In this document: positions 61,956 to 64,000 of the stretch, piece by piece
Numbering within the stretch: the stretch's first letter is position 1
Layout of the letters: each line of letters starts with the position of its first letter
Assembly (NCBI RefSeq): GCF_014526325.1
Contig: NZ_JACNMJ010000003.1
Coordinates: 62,001 to 126,000 of the forward strand
Origin: Psychroserpens algicola
GTDB taxonomy: Bacteria > Bacteroidota > Bacteroidia > Flavobacteriales > Flavobacteriaceae
Reading direction: 5' to 3'
DNA length: 64,000 nt
Program-made: the position numbers and the translations under genes
The notes under the pieces: generated by a model
Database searches by the model: none
What the model saw: only the letters and a program-made list of their open reading frames with translations
What the model was told of the DNA's origin: nothing

Positions 61956-63146
61956 ATGAATTTACACGAATATCAAGGAAAAGAATTATTAAGCAGTTTT
62001 GGCGTACGTATTCAACGAGGTATTGTTGCACAAAATGCTGATGAAGCAGTTGCAGCAGCTAAGAAATTAACTGAAGATACTGGTACAGGATGGCACGTTA
62101 TTAAAGCACAAGTTCACGCAGGTGGTCGTGGAAAAGGTGGTGGTGTTAAACTAGCTAAGAACTTAGACGAGGTAAAAACAATTGCAGGGCAAATTATTGG
62201 AATGGATTTAGTTACTCCACAAACCTCTGCAGAAGGAAAACGTGTACACCAGGTTTTGGTTGCTGAAGATGTATATTATCCTGGAGATTCTGAACCAGAA
62301 GAATATTACATGTCTGTTCTTTTAAACAGAGGAACTGGTCGCAATATGATTATGTATTCTACAGAAGGAGGAATGGATATTGAAACAGTTGCTGAAGAAA
62401 CACCGCATTTAATTTTTACTGAAGAAATTGATCCTGCAACAGGGATTTTACCATTTCAAGCACGAAAAGTAGCCTTTAACTTAGGACTTTCAGGTGCTGC
62501 ATTTAAAGACATGACTAAGTTTGTAACAGCATTATATAGAGCGTATGTAGAATCTGATTCTTCATTATTTGAAATTAACCCAGTGTTAAAAACTAGTGAT
62601 GATAAAATTATGGCAGTAGATGCAAAAGTCTCTTTAGATGATAATGCATTATTCAGACATAAAGATTTAGCTGCTCTACGTGATTTACGTGAAGAAAACC
62701 CTATTGAAGTTGAAGCAGGAGAATTAGGATTAAACTATGTTGATCTTGATGGTAATGTAGGATGTATGGTAAATGGAGCTGGACTTGCAATGGCAACAAT
62801 GGATTTAATTAAACAAGCAGGAGGAGAGCCAGCTAACTTTTTAGATGTTGGTGGAACTGCAGATGCTGCTCGTGTTGAAGCTGCATTTCAGATTATTTTA
62901 AAAGACCCAGCTGTAAAAGCAATTTTAATCAATATTTTTGGTGGTATTGTTCGTTGTGATCGTGTCGCTCAAGGTGTTATTGATGCTTATAAAAATATGG
63001 GTAATATTGAAGTGCCAATTATTGTGCGTTTACAAGGAACAAATGCTGATATCGCTAAAGAATTAATTGATAATTCTGGATTAGATGTAATGAGTGCTAC
63101 TGAGTTTCAAGAAGCTGCAGATAAAGTACAAAAAGTATTAGCTTAA
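61956..63146 (+). CDS. sucC: succinyl-CoA synthetase beta subunit
   Basis: The ATP-grasp subunit that with SucD makes succinate and ATP from succinyl-CoA in the TCA cycle. At 396 residues it is complete: MNLHEYQGKELLSSFGVRIQRG, VKAQVHAGGRGKGGGVKLAKN, LFEINPVLKT, GCMVNGAGLAMATMDLIK and NIFGGIVRCDRVAQGVI. sucD is not adjacent; the gene is followed by a terminator, a split often seen in Bacteroidetes. Confidence 0.97.
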   Translation: MNLHEYQGKELLSSFGVRIQRGIVAQNADEAVAAAKKLTEDTGTGWHVIKAQVHAGGRGKGGGVKLAKNLDEVKTIAGQIIGMDLVTPQTSAEGKRVHQVLVAEDVYYPGDSEPEEYYMSVLLNRGTGRNMIMYSTEGGMDIETVAEETPHLIFTEEIDPATGILPFQARKVAFNLGLSGAAFKDMTKFVTALYRAYVESDSSLFEINPVLKTSDDKIMAVDAKVSLDDNALFRHKDLAALRDLREENPIEVEAGELGLNYVDLDGNVGCMVNGAGLAMATMDLIKQAGGEPANFLDVGGTADAARVEAAFQIILKDPAVKAILINIFGGIVRCDRVAQGVIDAYKNMGNIEVPIIVRLQGTNADIAKELIDNSGLDVMSATEFQEAADKVQKVLA

Positions 63147-63163
63147 ATAATAATAGTTATAAC

Positions 63164-63198
63164 ATAAAAAAAGCTCCTGTATTCAGGGGCTTTTTTTA
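63164..63198 (+). terminator. intrinsic terminator after sucC
   Basis: AGCTCCTG and CAGGGGCT (one G-T) form an 8-bp stem with TATT loop, with A- and T-runs. Confidence 0.88.
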
Positions 63199-63297
63199 TG
63201 CTGTGATACGACCTTCTATTATGGAGATTGTATTACGATTTTTTTTATATACGTCAAGTCATATATAAGTGTATGACCTTTTGGTAAATAAATTTAT

Positions 63298-63540
63298 TTA
63301 GGATTTCTTTTTTTGTGGTTTTGGCATTGGTCCACGTAAGTGAATGATTAATCCGTTGAGGAAGTTTCTTAGAATTTGATCACCACACTCCATATAGTTG
63401 GGATGGTCTTCTCGTCTAAACATTGCATTTAATTCACTTTTAGTGACTCTAAAATCTACAAGTTCTAAAATTTTTACAATATCATCATCGCGTAATTTGT
63501 GCGCAACTCTCAGTTTTTTAAATATATCGTTATTGGTCAT
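63298..63540 (-). CDS. DUF1456 (YehS-like) protein, single repeat
   Basis: An 80-residue protein. It carries one copy of the DUF1456 unit (MTNNDIFKKLRVAHKLRDDDIVKILELVDFRVTKSELNAMFRREDHPNYMECGDQILRNFLNGLIIHLRG). E. coli YehS has two such units, so this is a half-size form. It ends in a basic tail. The role is unknown. It lies 18 bp after the esterase gene on the same strand, so they may be cotranscribed. Confidence 0.85.
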   Translation of the reverse strand: MTNNDIFKKLRVAHKLRDDDIVKILELVDFRVTKSELNAMFRREDHPNYMECGDQILRNFLNGLIIHLRGPMPKPQKKKS

Positions 63541-63558
63541 GAATGTCGTATTAAAAGT

Positions 63559-64000
63559 TTAGTTGTTTTTAGAATTAGATGTCATAAGCCATTGAAAAGC
63601 TTTTGGGAAATTAGAACTCCAAAATGCTTCGTTGTGTGTTCCGCCTTCAATGACTTTACTTTGAATATGATTTGGGTCAACCCCTTTTTTTAATAGTAAG
63701 GCAACCATTTTTTCTTGATCAGGAACCATCGTTTCACTTTCTTTACTACCAGCTAAAAAATAAAATTTAGAGGTGTTCGGAATGTCAGTAGTGCTTGCCA
63801 ACTCATATATGCTTTCATTGATCCAAAAGGCAGGAGAAAACACACCTGCTTTACTAAATGTTCCAGGATATTTTAGAGTCGCATAAAATGCCATTAAACC
63901 TCCAAGAGACGATCCGAAAATACTCGTGTGTTCAACTTCTGGCTTTGTTCTGTAGGTAATATCAATATGAGGTTTTACCGTATTAATAATGAACTGCATA
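63559..64000 (-). CDS. alpha/beta-hydrolase (esterase D-like), 5' partial
   Basis: The C-terminal 146 residues of an esterase that runs out of the window; the Met at the edge (63999) is probably internal. The nucleophile elbow is GSSLGGLMAFYATLKYP. The Asp region is AGSKESETMVPDQEKM and the catalytic His is IEGGTHNEAFWSSNFPKAFQWL, which fits the putative esterase/enterochelin-esterase group. It probably acts on an ester in the periplasm, but the signal is outside the window. Confidence 0.88.
   Translation of the reverse strand, partial: MQFIINTVKPHIDITYRTKPEVEHTSIFGSSLGGLMAFYATLKYPGTFSKAGVFSPAFWINESIYELASTTDIPNTSKFYFLAGSKESETMVPDQEKMVALLLKKGVDPNHIQSKVIEGGTHNEAFWSSNFPKAFQWLMTSNSKNN

Overview
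The window looks like chromosome of a marine-type Flavobacteriaceae bacterium (Bacteroidota). The signs are strong AT bias, promoters of the flavobacterial TAnnTTTG type (for example before sucC, grpE, purM, prfA and the mutase gene), a C-terminal T9SS sorting domain on the secreted endonuclease, class II and class III glutamine synthetases side by side, and family markers such as DUF3078, DUF4197, DUF4920 and DUF1684 proteins. I saw no rRNA, tRNA, CRISPR array, prophage or insertion sequence. The genus cannot be fixed from this sequence alone.

Layout. 1-4.5 kb: a partial secreted endonuclease I, then a BlaI/M56 regulator pair with a box-rich operator region. 4.6-9 kb: a Ca/Na antiporter and divergent glutamine synthetases. 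9-13.7 kb: two paralogous outer-membrane barrel proteins flanking a tiny secreted peptide, a PurM-like protein and a DUF3078 protein. 13.8-21.5 kb: prfA, pyrF, a metal/cobalamin-type binding protein, two small paralogous proteins, a DUF4197 lipoprotein, a thioredoxin-fold protein, an OmpA protein and purU. 21.7-26.1 kb: a fused acyl-CoA mutase (IcmF type), a 76-bp tandem repeat array and a ParDE toxin-antitoxin pair. 26.2-27.9 kb: a cysteine-rich 33-residue peptide, a SigZ-like sigma factor, an unknown helical protein and an Lrp regulator. 28-40.4 kb: transport, lipoprotein and housekeeping genes. 40.5-49.2 kb: grpE-dnaJ and a seven-gene run (ABC exporter, MscS channel, barrel, sigma-54 activator, membrane protein, PPK2). 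49.2-58.7 kb: an M28 peptidase operon and a three-gene cell-envelope operon with MG2/plug-like proteins. 58.7-64 kb: serine hydrolase, lysA, an ACT-like protein, sucC, a DUF1456 protein and a partial esterase.

The most unusual things are: (1) a short palindromic repeat family that sits in frame inside two proteins, as a probable decayed copy in a third, in the leader of a fourth gene, and as the core of the tandem array; (2) the unannotated Cys-rich peptide (11 Cys in 33 residues) next to a sigma factor with its own Cys-rich tail, a candidate metal or redox response unit; (3) the 46-residue secreted peptide between two barrel paralogs, preceded by a perfect 11-bp-arm palindrome.
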